A stretch of 64,000 nt of DNA. It comes from Boswellia sacra (lineage: Eukaryota > Streptophyta > Magnoliopsida > Sapindales > Burseraceae). The translations under genes and the position numbers were made by a program. The stretch is from NCBI GenBank assembly GCA_013180625.2, contig SNVD02013097.1, positions 248,001-312,000 of the forward strand, written 5' to 3'. Numbering within the stretch: the stretch's first letter is position 1; every line of letters begins with the position of its first letter. Under the pieces are notes generated by a model. It was not told where the DNA came from, made no database searches, and saw nothing but the letters and a program-made list of their open reading frames with translations. Positions 37,539-49,071 of this stretch are shown here, piece after piece.

Positions 37539-38412
37539 AAGTGTTTCTATTTGACCCCTATTTTTAAACTCATTAGCCCCTATTTTTTCATCTTTTATTA
37601 GTTAACTATTTTACCCTCAAATAAATTTCTAGAAACATACAACTCTAAAAAATATATATTATCTACATATACTTTATAAACCCTTAATTCTCTTAGATGT
37701 TTTAATCTCTAATTTGTTTTATACACTTCAACATCAAAATTTTGTTTGAAATATATTTATGATTTATTTGACAAATATTTATTATTCTGGAGGACATAAA
37801 GAAAGAAATTGTGTGATCATATGAGGAATAAATGATGAACCAGTAAAATTTAATCAAAGTTTCTTTTTTTTTTTTTTCCAGTACAGATTTGTAGGCATAC
37901 AAGCACGTTATCACTTAGAGACCCAGAGAAATACAACTATGATAACAAGAAATCGAAAGAAAACCATAAAAAATTACTGTCAAAAAATTCCCACACACGG
38001 CCTGCATTCAATATATTTTCATTTGTTTTCCCCAAGTATTTTTCTTCCCCCAAGTGAGCAACTAGCATAAACAAAAGAATAAAATAACACCCAATAAAAC
38101 AAGAGACCATAGAACAACAATACAAATAAAAATTAAGTTCCAGTATTAGTTCAAATTTTAACATTCATAAATTATCTGCTGAGACAAAAATTGTTTAAGT
38201 ATTCAATTTAAACTGAGTGAAGAAGAAATAATATTGTAAGCTATATATCACATATCAGTAATGAAAATTAAATTAAGATTGAAGAAGAAGAAGGGTAATC
38301 TAGGAATTAAGTGGGGTTTACTGAGAGAATAATACAAATTAAAAATTTTAATAGGGTTAACTAAGAAATGAGATTTGAAGAGTTAAAAAATGTGGGTTGA
38401 ATAGAACAACTC
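37539..38412. mobile_element. Mutator-type MITE, copy 1
   Basis: 874 bp with long imperfect inverted ends (start AAGTGTTTCTATTTGACCCC, end complement GAGTTGTTCTATTCAACCC) and a perfect 9-bp target duplication TTAATTTAA (37530-37538 and 38413-38421). The inside is AT-rich with no transposase. It is related to the element at 47024-47723. Confidence 0.82.
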
Positions 38413-38422
38413 TTAATTTAAT

Positions 38423-38548
38423 GGGAAAATTGAAAAAAATGGACACAATTAGGGGCCCTTAGTGAAATTTGAACACATCCTGAAAAATTTTCATGCCATA
38501 GATACTTTCTCGACAAAAAGACTAAAATACCCTTATGTATTCAATTTT
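38423..38548 (+). repeat. MULE left terminal inverted repeat
   Basis: Starts GGGAAAATTGAAAAAAATGG. It matches the complement of 46786-46916 over its length with scattered differences; the shared core includes GACACAATTAGGGGC and AAAGACTAAAATACCCTTA. Confidence 0.92.
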
Positions 38549-38584
38549 TTCCCAAAAACCTTATTTCCCTCTTATTTCCCTCTG

Positions 38585-39358
38585 CAGATAAATATTTTCG
38601 CAACCCCTCGACAACTCCCGATACGCAAACCGGCACGAGCATCAGCTGAGGATAGAAGCAAGACGACGTAGAGAGAAGCACCCATCGACACTGAGGTACG
38701 TTTATTTGTCATTTTTCTGTAGTTTTATTGATTTATTTGGTTGTTTTCTGTTTTGTTAGATTTGATTTTGTTTTCAGGGAATCTTAATTAGGGATTTGAG
38801 TTTTCGTCAGATTTGTTAACTTATTTTGTGTTTCTAGGGATAAATCTAGTGTTATTATGTGATTTTTGTGGTTTGATATGTATAAAAACTGGAAAAACCA
38901 ACGGGTTTCGTCATGAGGTAGACGACTACAAGTGTTAGTTATGAATCCGACACCACTCGACACTTACATGTCGAGTCTTGTCGAATTGTGTCGGATTCAC
39001 AATCGACACTCAATATCAGTCTATTTTCAAAGACATCGAGTGTTGGATGATGCATCCGACACTCGACACTAGCTTTCATCTGACATGTCGAGTGTCGGAT
39101 ACGTGAAAACCGACATATAGATGTCTCAAACCATGTATCTGTCACTTGACATGTCGGATGAAAGCTTGTGTCGAGTGTCGGATTATGAATCTGACACTTA
39201 ATCAGTTGGAGGTATTCGACAGGAGTTTTGTCAGTTTATGTTGTCAAGCTCTATCGAGCGCGTCGAGTTTTGTCGAGTGTTTTGGCAGGTTGCTTGTTTT
39301 AACTTTGTTTTTCTACCTTTTTGCATCATATTTAACTATAATGTCCTTGTATTTGTAG
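38585..39358 (+). other. Leader exon and 5'-UTR intron of the MULE ULP-like gene
   Basis: A probable non-coding exon ends at 38695 with the donor CTGAG|GTACGT; the acceptor TTTGTAG lies at 39352-39358, 10 bases before the ATG at 39369. The intron contains the left subterminal motif array. Inferred from splice motifs. Confidence 0.5.
38940..39290. repeat. Left subterminal array of TCGAC/GTCGAGTGTCG motifs
   Basis: More than a dozen short variants of CCGACACTCGACAC and its complement, in both orientations. Two 41-base arms (39054-39094 and 39143-39183) are inverted copies with only three mismatches and could fold into a long hairpin with a loop of about 48 bases. A similar array sits near the right end. 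Such arrays often bind transposases, but that is inference. Confidence 0.85.
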
Positions 39359-39368
39359 GTTAAAACAA

Positions 39369-42300
39369 ATGGCAAGTGAATTTGGATTGTCCTTCACCCT
39401 GAAGACACCATATGATGAGCACTACTATGCAGTGATTACAAACTTGGTAAGTTTAGACTGTATTGAATGGATTTACGAGAACTTGAGTGCGAGGCAAAAA
39501 GACATGTTTCGTGATACATGTTTTGGGTTTATCCTAGACATTGAGGAGTTGTCCTTTCCATCTCAGTTGGTGCACAATGTGCTTCTGTGGGAGGTTAACA
39601 TTGTGGGGTACGATGAAGAGATGTGGTTCCTTATTGAAAGTAACAATGTGGTTTTGAACTACAATGTAATTAAAAAATCTTATTTTTAAGCATATGGTAT
39701 TTGTAGTTATTTTTTGTTACCATTATTGTCATTTTATGTTTTTTTTACTTCTTTCCAGGAAGACTGATTCGTTTTCTACCCAAAAGTTTAGTTTGGTTAC
39801 AGTATTGAGATCTGCTTCCACGGTGCCACTAATACCGACTGTGTTGAATCTGTGACCTTTGTTGGATACGTACTTTGAGGGCGAGGACATGGAGCTTAGG
39901 GATTTCTATATGAGACTTTAGAATTTGAATGTGTCTCGTATGCCAGACGAGGATGTTGTGAAGCTAGCATTGTACTACGTGCTAGAGCTTTTTTCTTGGC
40001 ACGAGATCGACGCTGACTTGTCTCCCGTGTGTGGTTGAACTTTGTCAACACACCGGATAATTTTAATAATTATCCATTGGGTTTGGTGTCTTTTGAGAAG
40101 ACACTTAAAGGAATGAAAAATGCATTGGAGGGGAGGTTACAAAAATATAAGAAGCGAGCCCAAGCGAAGACGAAGCAGGTAGAGAAATATTACTTAGAAG
40201 GGTGCCCCTACGTTATTCAGGTACATACTGCAAAACATGTGTGTTGACGTGTTCGTTATTTTCTTTGGCGAACAAATTTAAATACATAGTGTGACTAAAT
40301 AACCCTTATGTCATTAAGGTTTAGTTGTACGAGGCCGTGCCCTACATTGGCATGACTTTTGGGCGAGTGGGCAAGGACCGTGAGGAGAGGATACCCCACT
40401 TGTTGAAGTAGGAGACAAAGAAGACCCCGTCGGAGCACATCGTCAAACATGATCTCCTGCGGGTTAGGTGGCTGGTATGTACGGTTTCGCTGTCTTATGA
40501 ACTTTTATTGTTTTTGGTCACATTGAATCACTGTTTATTCTGATTGATTATTTGTTGATGCAGGCTCGTCCACTCGTTCTTTTAGAGCCATCTGAGGTGG
40601 AGCAGAGGACACATTGGTATGTTAGGCTTGCTAAAGTAGTTGGCATCCGGAGAGGTGCACATGTGGCCTGGGCGACATTTGTGGATGCTCTATTATTGTC
40701 CATTGAGTGGATTGAGCCACTTTTGACAAATGATCCATCTGCTCCACCTCCTACTGGTCAGAGTTCCCCTAGTAGACCTGATGTGGGGCCAGCCAGAGAC
40801 ACAGCCAGTCCTGTAGGTGATGTTGATGTTCGTATGCGATCTCTATTGCCTGCTTCCCCCATTTCTCCTTCACGTCTAGAGTACGAGAGTCACGGTCATG
40901 AGGATCGATCCGAAACTCATGCCGCTGGACATAGTCTCATCATTCCTGCGTTGGAGACGTTCGATAGCTATGGACCTGCAGGCGATCAATTCCTATGTCG
41001 GGTCGTGCTACCACCTACCATGACATTTCTCCTCCTGTACACGATGTTCCTCCAAGCTCACGGGTATGTAATAAGAATTTATAGTCGTATTCTTATCTGT
41101 TTACATTTGCTGCTCTGTTGGTTTATGAAGTTGATCGTTAATAATGACAAACAGGCGCAACCGGTACATGATGAGTTCCAGAGCACAGTTCTGTGTGAGC
41201 TTGCATTGTTACGGGCGGAGAACAAGCAAATGCAGGAGGAGATAGTTCTTCTGCGTAAGGTTGTTGTGCTAATGGGTGACCACTTCGGATACGCTGACAC
41301 GGTACGTTACAAAAGTTACAAATCAGGTTTTGTGATTTCCACGCTTAACCTTACGTTGAGGTTTGCTTTAATACAGGATTTGGATGGAGGTTTGGGCGAT
41401 GACGGTGAAGGCCAGCAGCCAACTAAACCGAAACCTGTGGACACCAGTGTTCGTGCCGCTGATGCTCCTCCCACAGGCTTCGTTTCACGCCGAGGTCGTC
41501 AGCTACTTCCGACAAAGCATAAACGGAGCCCCTTTGTCAGTCCACCGGGGTGGAAGAGGGCGAGGGTTGAGCCATAAGAGAAAGCCCTAGACGATCAGCA
41601 TGTATAACCAGAGGCCCCAGTTATTCAGCCAACAGAGGGACCTGATCAGCAACCCCCCCATCCAGTATTTAACCCACGTGCCCCCTTACCAACTGCTGAT
41701 GTCATTGCCTTCGATGCATAGCTGGAAGACATCAAGGGTGATATTGATTTGGGTATCTGCATCGTTGATCGTGTGTTCTTCAAGATGCTACTGAGGCCGT
41801 CAGACTGGCTTGCATCTGAGGTAGTTTTAGTCCTTCTCGTCTCCTCTAATATTGCAATATACATTTCAAATTATTATTGATAACTATTACTGTATTCAGC
41901 ATATAGATAGCTACTTATGGATACTACGTTACAGAGCTCGCGCTATGGCCGCACCTGGGGTCCAGAGGTCTGCTTTCCTGGACACCACATTCTGGGTACG
42001 TATTTCATAAACATCTAAATTTGTAGTTAATTTCTAATTCATTCAATGCCCTAACCGAACTCATGAAATTACAGTTGAAAGTGAAGTCGTTGTGGGAACA
42101 ATACTCGGACAGACTGGACGATATTAACTGGGTTAACGAGGCTGATATGGTCCAATTTATCCTGGGAGAGATGCCCATCGTTGGAAGACCATGGGTCGAT
42201 GTGGACAGGGTGAGTACATTTATATTGAAAGAGTTAGTATGTATCCTCTTATTTCAAATGTTGTGATCGATTTCCATGGTGTCAATTTCCTTTTCAGCTC

Positions 42301-42882
42301 TAACGTCGGCAATGATCATTGGGTGGCAGCCGAGGTGGATTTCAATCACTGACACATTGTCATATATGACTCATGTGTTGGGCATAGTTCTATAGACACA
42401 GTCAGAGAGACAGTCCGGTGCCTGGCTAAGCTGATACCTCGTATGGTGTTAATGGATGTTTACGGTCATCCTGACTACCCCGCAACCCCATACGACATTA
42501 TGCGCATCGAGGATGATACCGAGGTGCCACAGAAAGAGGCTAGGGGAGGAGCATGCGGCATGTACTGTTTGACGTATATCGAGTTCTTAGGGGGGGCGTT
42601 CCACTGACAACCGTTAAGGCGTTCACGGACGAATGCCAATGGGAGAGAATGGCGGTACACCTTTTGGTTAATCGCGATCATCTACAGGCAGAGGAGGTCG
42701 CCACGATCATCATAGCGCCTGCAGAGGTTGGGGCCTTCCCAGCACCTGCAGATGTTGTGCTTGCCGATGTTGCAGCCATAGAGACTGCTAATGTTGTGTC
42801 AACGGATCTTCTGACCACTATTGCGCATGTCGACATTGATTTAGCGGAGGTAGAGCAGCATCCCAGCACGACTGTACCATGA
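39369..42882 (+). pseudogene. ULP1-like SUMO protease gene carried by the MULE (DUF1985 front, C48 protease end)
   Basis: Starts at the ATG at 39369. The first exon (to about 39665) and the following segments to 40220 resemble the DUF1985 region of plant ULP-like genes (PDNFNNYPLGLVSFEKTLKG and the Lys-rich stretch after it). A variable Ser/Pro-rich part with a short coiled coil (ENKQMQEEIVLLRKV) covers 40560-41580. The C48 protease core is near the end: His at 42317-42319 (NDHWVAAEVD), Asp at 42368-42370 (VIYDS) and Cys at 42554-42556 (GGACGMYCL), all three in one frame and in the family order. Breaks: TGA at 42350-42352 between His and Asp, a shift in a run of seven G near 42590, and stops within 39840-40470. 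ULP1 enzymes mature SUMO and remove it from targets. The catalytic triad is conserved although the copy is broken. Confidence 0.83.
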
Positions 42883-43261
42883 TTTTGTGTCATGTATATA
42901 TTATGTATAGTTACATATTTTTTTGGGTAGATAGTTTGTGGATATGTACATATTATTGTATAGTGACATTTTTTGTACAGTCGCACATCTTTTCCATGTA
43001 TAGTGGTATGAAAACTTGTAAATACATTAATGAAAAAGCACATAAATTCTTGTGCAATACATTAATGTTACATACATTGACGAAGCACATAAATGAATGT
43101 TTCATACATGAATGTTTTATACAATGACAAAATCACATATATGAAAGTTATTAATTTGAACAAGCCACAAATTGGAATAAAATAAATATGTTATGTCGCT
43201 TTAAGCAAACAAATAATATTACATAGACAAAATAACTTTTTGCTTGCATTTGGTAGACATC

Positions 43262-46080
43262 ATCCCTTGTCATGAAGTGGAACTGGGTTTCGGCAAGTTT
43301 GACGATTGTGCCTGGAACTTCCATATTGTCTGCAAGTTCGAGACGAGTTAGACTCACCGATGAAAGGGATTCGATTCCTCCAAAGACGATCGGCTGGTCT
43401 CCTCATGACTGGCGGTAGAACCACTCTGCTGCGAACCTCCTCAGGAACCATCCAATCTTCACTAACTCCAATAGGAATAACTGGCAGAGCATATATATAT
43501 AGTAATATTTCAGTCGTATACCAATGGGCACAATAATCATGGCACGTCAGTAGATTCATACATTTGCAAATAGCTAATACATGTGCACATGGAAGCTGGT
43601 CAAGATCAAACACCCGGCACGTGCATGTACGAGCGTGCATGTCAATGATGCTAACACGGTCATTACCTCTAACCTCATACATAGTAAGAGAGATACCACT
43701 AACCCTCATACGTTCTCCCTCTTTTAAACACTCCTCCATCAACTTGTTAGCCGACAGCGAGAGATGTAATTCTGAGTTAGCAAATAACTATCGACGCTCA
43801 TAGAACCATTGCTGCAAGTTGGCTCGGTAACAATCTACTAACAATGTCACCGGGAGGAACCGATGTTGTTGCAAGCAGCTGTTCATCGACTCAGCTATAT
43901 TTGTTGTCATGATATTATACTGTCGACCATGAAACTGTGAACGTGCCCATTTCTTGACTCTAATCTCTCGAAGATAAGTTACAATTGCTAGCATATACAA
44001 TTCAATTTGTCGCATATGATAGTTGAAATCAGCACAGTGATATGTCCTTGCAGCTCGGTAGTATATCTCCAACAATGTCTTGTCCTTGAAAGTTGCCTTC
44101 AAGTTACCCTTCAGATGATGAGTGCACAATCCATGCAGTGCATGAGGAAAAATTGCTACAATAGCTCGTTCAATGCAACAATAACGGTCAGAAATGAAAA
44201 CAAGATCTCAAACATTTTGTACAACATGATCACGCAACTGTCTCATGAACCAGTTCCACGAGTCATCATTTTCATAATGCCCAACTCCAAATGCCAATGG
44301 TACATTTGTTTATTTCCATCCATACTAAAAGCTAAAAACATTATACCTCTATATTTCCCTTTCAAAAAAGAACCATCAACTGCAATAATTGGCCTAATTG
44401 ATGATGCAAATCCAGTAATAGAGGCCCCCATACTCATAAAAAAGTATCTAAAATGGTTGTAGTCATCGGTTTCTAAAGAAGTTTTTGTTCTCGGGTTTGC
44501 TTTCTCAATCATGTACATGTACTGGGCGAGTAGTGTGAATGATTCCTCATACGATCCGTGAAGCTCTTGCAAAGCTGCCTCCTTGGCCCTCCATGCCTTG
44601 TTGTATGTGATATTAACACCCAATGAATTCTGAACATTAGACATAATATCTTTTGGACGATATATTCTCGATGCCTCAACGAATTTGCTCTTCATATGTT
44701 TGCCAATGACATGTACAGTTACCTGTTTGTGATTTGGGTAAAGTCCAGCTCCGAAGCAGGTGTGATGGTTCTTATACTTTTTCACTTGGAAGAAATATGA
44801 ATCGACTACTTTTATGGCACGTAAACGTCATTTACAAGATTCAGCACGGCAGACAACCTCAAACTTTGTTGCATTGGAGTTCCTCACCTTGAATTGAAAG
44901 TTCCGTCTTAGTGCCAAATTCGATAACTTCTCACGAAGCTCTGTTTTACTGTTAAACATCTGCCCAACCCCAACCTCAATCCCATCAACTACAAACGATG
45001 AAGTATCATCACCATCTATTGATGATGAATGCACAATAGGCGTCATCCACCTGAATGTGTTAGCCCGACGACTGTCATTCTCAGAGCTCAAATTAGCTTC
45101 TTAATGTCTACGATTTGCATCCATTCTCGCCTCATTATTCGACAACAGATCTTGCTGATGTCTGTATAGTAGAGAAGTAGGTACGGAGTGAATTGGAGAA
45201 GGAACGGTAAACAGCACATCCTGGTTCACATCATTCAAGATCTCCGTCTGTTCATCATTATGAAAATATGAACCGTCTACATCCTGGCCATCAACAATAA
45301 AATCATCCAAACCCTCAACATCGTTCTCATTATGAATAGTGCAATCGTCATTGTCATCGTCAACACGCTCACTAACATCATCACTACTATCATCATTATC
45401 TTTGTAATCTTCATCACCACCACATCATTATTAACATCATCGCTAGCATTACTAACATCAATATTACTTAAACTCTCAAACTCTCTAATGCTATCAAGAT
45501 GACGTACCAATCTCGATGGCATCGACGAGGGCACCCCTTCTTCATTTTCAATTAAGATCCCAACTGACTCATGCCTTGCATGCCCTAAATACTGCTCAAA
45601 CTCAATGCCAACGTCATCATTCAATTGTGGTTGTGCATAAATAGGAGTGGACTCACTTAATTGGTTGCTTCCAGTTGCTGAGCGAAACATAGAAGGATGA
45701 GAAGATCTTTGTCGCCTACATACTGCATCGGATCTTGACCTCTGTCTTCGTTTCTCCTTATCTTCAACTTTGACAATTAACGGTGTATATGACTGTTGGT
45801 CCTCCAAACAATATTGTATAAAGAAACAAACATCGTTGTTAGTCTCAATAGGAGTCGGCATTGGCGGAAGACCCTTAAAAGCAAATTGAACATGTAAACT
45901 TATATTATGCCTACGAAGATCCCAACCCATTTCAGTACTAATACAGTGAACCAACTCATAATAGATAGCAAACCTACGAATTATCAATGGCTTTGCCCTC
46001 CCACTGGTGTATAAATAACCACTATTCTCTTGCATAGTCCAAGAACCATTGTATAGAATAAGTATGCGTAAAGTTTCCAT
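43262..46080 (-). pseudogene. mudrA-type MULE transposase, decayed
   Basis: Minus-strand gene starting at the ATG 46080 (METLRILILYNGSW, a typical MULE front). Landmarks in order: acidic region (45.5-45.3 kb), MuDR DNA-binding-type domain (45.05-44.6 kb), MULE catalytic domain with the DDE residues in AVDGSFLKG (about 44.37 kb), FISDRY (about 44.19 kb) and NIAESMN (about 43.89 kb), SWIM zinc finger CTCRVFDLDQLPCAHVLAIC (about 43.6 kb), and a degenerate zinc knuckle near the C terminus (RHNRQTC). Breaks: a frameshift near 45420, stops at 45101 and 44828, a frameshift near 44300, a stop near 44207 and one at 43788. The DDE and SWIM residues persist, so decay followed a long functional history. 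The product would cut and join the element's own ends in the nucleus. Confidence 0.92.
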
Positions 46081-46081
46081 T

Positions 46082-46700
46082 TCTTGCAGGATAGAGACAT
46101 ATCATATAAGTCCGTGGACAATAGATCGTTACAAAATTGCCTATAAAAGCCACGAAAATGACATTTCTTCCTAAACGCTCGACGAATCTTGACGTTAAAC
46201 ACTTGACACTCGACACTTGACAATAAACTCGACGCACGACGATCGACGCTCGACTACCTTGACACATATACTTGACACACGAACTCGACGAAATTGGCAT
46301 CCGACACTCGTCACGTTCGGCACTCCACTCGATGCACTAACACGACACTCGATCCTAGACTTGACACAACCTCTAGACACTCGACATGAACATTTGACAT
46401 GTTGAGAATCGATCCGACATCACCTCTCGACACTCGATGACGCTCGACAAATCTTGTCTTCTTCCCCCATCGACTGTGATACCAGATTCTCTCACAACGG
46501 TTGCCAATTTCGAGCAAATTTTGACAAAAACGGCACTATCTCTAACCTTAGTTCACATACATATCCCTATTTTACGCTACATAATGCGGTTGACAGTTAC
46601 CAAAATGATAAATAGCGAAAACATTACAACCTAATGAAATTTTTATGCCATTTAGAGAGAGATTAAGGAAAGTTGTTCTTACCTTGTTTGCTCAGCTTCA
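46082..46700 (-). other. 5'-UTR intron region of the MULE mudrA gene
   Basis: On the minus strand a leader exon ends with the donor AAACAAG|GTAAGA (46683/46682) and an acceptor TCCTGCAAG lies right before the ATG at 46080. The intron contains the right subterminal array. It mirrors the arrangement at the ULP end. Confidence 0.45.
46165..46455. repeat. Right subterminal array of TCGACACTCGAC motifs
   Basis: A dense run of variants such as CACTTGACACTCGACACTTG and GACGATCGACGCTCGAC. It is the counterpart of the array at 38940-39290 and lies at a comparable distance from the element end. Confidence 0.85.
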
Positions 46701-46785
46701 GCTGTTGAAGTTGTTTCGGATAGTGATGTGTACGAAAGAGTGACTGGTTTCTTTTTTTCGTTTACTTACTTTCTTTTTTTCTTCT

Positions 46786-46916
46786 AAATTCAATTACATA
46801 AGGGTAAGGGTATTTTAGTCTTTTTATCCATAAAGTGTCTATGACATAAAAATTTTTCAGGATGCATCCAAATTTCATCAAGAGCCCCTAATTGTGTCCA
46901 TCTTTTCAATTTTTCC
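46786..46916 (-). repeat. MULE right terminal inverted repeat
   Basis: Ends CAATTTTTCC at 46916, immediately followed by the target duplication TAATTTAAT. Complementary to the left TIR over about 130 bp. Confidence 0.92.
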
Positions 46917-47023
46917 TAATTTAATTGGGTTTATTGGTGAATAAAGCCCGAGTATTAAATTAAAACTAAGTGGGTTTGTTGTATTAATGGGGCCATGTGT
47001 TTTATTAATAAAGATTAATTAAA

Positions 47024-47723
47024 GAGTAGTTCTATTTTAGCCCCCACTTTTGAACTCAATAAACCCTATTTCTAAATGTACACCAATAAAATTTTTGAAT
47101 TGATTTAATTTTCTCAGTTAACCTCATTTAATTCCTAATTTATCCTTACTCTATAACTAAGCAAACAGATAGTGTTATGAAGCAAATCATCTTCCTTTTT
47201 TCTCCTATTATTATTCTTCCTAAAATCCACCGTCATATTGTTTACTTCTTGTCAACATTTGGATAAATAAAATCTTATAAATAAACATATACAATAACTT
47301 AGTTTTTTTTATTCTTTAAAGTAAACAATTTAATAAATGTAAATTCTATTTTTTAGAGATGATGGTACTCAAAAAAGAGCTAAACTAGTTACAAGTTTTG
47401 CTATCCCGCAAACTCTTCTCATGATATTATTGCTCTAGTGGTAAATTAATCATCAAAAATAAAGATTAAGATTATTATTAAAAGCAAAAAAAAAAAGGTT
47501 GTAGTATATAATATGCACTCCTTACTTTATTTTATTGGTTTTCACAAGCAGTAGATTAACAAATTTTGTTGGAATAATCTTAGATCTTGTCATGACATAA
47601 TTAATTTCTATATATAATATCTCATCTCAAGAAAATAGGTCATAATTTTAGACGTAAAAAATTAAGATTATAGGTGTTTAAAAAACTAATGAGTTAAAAA
47701 CTGTAGGTGCAATAGAACTACTC
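47024..47723. mobile_element. Mutator-type MITE, copy 2
   Basis: 700 bp with inverted ends GAGTAGTTCTATT and a perfect 9-bp target duplication TTAATTAAA (47015-47023 and 47724-47732). Ends resemble those of copy 1 at 37539-38412, so both belong to one family that favours TTAATT-rich targets. Non-coding. Confidence 0.82.
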
Positions 47724-47889
47724 TTAATTAAAACATATTAATTAAAAGTTAATTAATTGGTTAGGGCTTTCGCATAGGACCTAAGTTATGCAAACCCTTA
47801 AGCCTAGTAAGAGTTTTGGACATAATTAAAACCATATTAATTTATATAAAGCCCATGCATCACAAAACCCGAAGTAGGACATATTTAAG

Positions 47890-49063
47890 TAAGGATGGTA
47901 ATGGGGTAGGGCGGCTCGAGGTAGCAGGTATCCAACCCTGCCCTGCTAAAATATTTTTTGCCCCACCCTACCCCACCCCTGTCATTTACAAGTTTTTTTT
48001 TTCAATTCATGTTTAATCAAAAATTAAAACATATATCCGATGTAATGATAACCACTTTTTAACAATCTATTCAAACTAAAAATCATACATACTGTTCTGA
48101 TACAAAAATTCAACAAATAGTACCAACAAACGAAATTAGTAACTACACAGCTACAACCATAATAAACACACTTAATTGAATGATTTTTAGAAAATTGATG
48201 TTTGCTTCAAATCTTACAAAAATTTTTAAAATTCATCTAGACACATATAGGATACCTTAATAAAAATATCATATGAAAATGAGGTCATGAGATCCATGAA
48301 ATAACTTAGTTTTGTCAACTCTCAATCTCTATCTTATAAACTTGCATTTTGGACAATAAGTTTTGAAAAATCATAACTACAAAGCTCCAAAAGTCATGAA
48401 ATTTTTTAGATTCAAAGGAGACATATAAAATATTATACATGCTAAAAAAGAGAATTTTTTGTGAAGTAAAATTCAATCAAAATTACTTTTGGTTTCGATG
48501 CTCTGTTATGAAAATAAGGAATTCCAGGTTTGCTGCTCAAAATTTAAAAATTCATGATAAAATGTATAGAACTTCGAGATGAGTAAAAAAACTTTTGTTT
48601 GAGAGATTTTTGACTTTATAACAAGTTTGAAGAATCAATTTTTTCAAGATAATTTATCAATTATAACATGTTCTGTATAAACCCAAACATGTTTGAAAAA
48701 ACTGCAAAAATTTCCATGTTTGGGTAATAAATTTCAAAAGTTCATCAAAAATCAAATACTATGAATTTTACGTGAAACAAAATTCTAGATAACCTTTGCG
48801 ATGTCTATTTTAACATATAAAATTTTTAGAGTCAGAAACGAACCCAAAATTTTTTGAAAATTTTTGGAATCCAAACTGTTCTTAAAAAATTTACATACTT
48901 TTAAGTACGTGGTGGGGCAAGACAAGCGGGGCTAGGAGCTGGACCCGGCCTCGTACCTATCCCAGTGGGGTAGCATATACTAAGACCAAGACATTCCTGT
49001 CCTACCCCATATGCATGGGTCACAGTGAGGCCCTAGACCCGGCAGGTCATTTTGTCATCCCTA
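47890..49063. mobile_element. Non-autonomous hAT element, 1.17 kb
   Basis: The termini TAAGGATGGTAATGGGG and (complement of the right end) TAGGGATGACAAAATG are hAT-like. A perfect 8-bp target duplication TATTTAAG lies at 47882-47889 and 49064-49071. The outer 100 bp on both sides are GC-rich (GGGGTAGGGCGG, CAAGCGGGGC), while the inside is AT-rich with no transposase. Confidence 0.82.
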
Positions 49064-49071
49064 TATTTAAG

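Larger units (their letters stand above)
38423..46916. mobile_element. Complete TIR-MULE with mudrA and a ULP1-like gene
   Basis: 8494 bp, bounded by inverted ends of about 130 bp and a perfect 9-bp target duplication TAATTTAAT (38414-38422 and 46917-46925), the size typical of Mutator-like elements. It contains a minus-strand mudrA-type transposase and a plus-strand ULP1-like cysteine-protease gene, arranged tail to tail like mudrA/mudrB of MuDR. Both genes carry stops and frameshifts, so the copy is non-autonomous now. MULEs carrying ULP-like genes are known (Kaonashi in Arabidopsis, CUMULE in melon); Kaonashi lacks long TIRs, whereas this one has them. Confidence 0.93.

Noticed and set aside
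40552..41577. A 341-codon frame inside the MULE as an independent gene
   Set aside because: It is the variable middle part of the ULP-like gene, includes likely intron sequence, and lies between DUF1985 and the protease core on the same strand.
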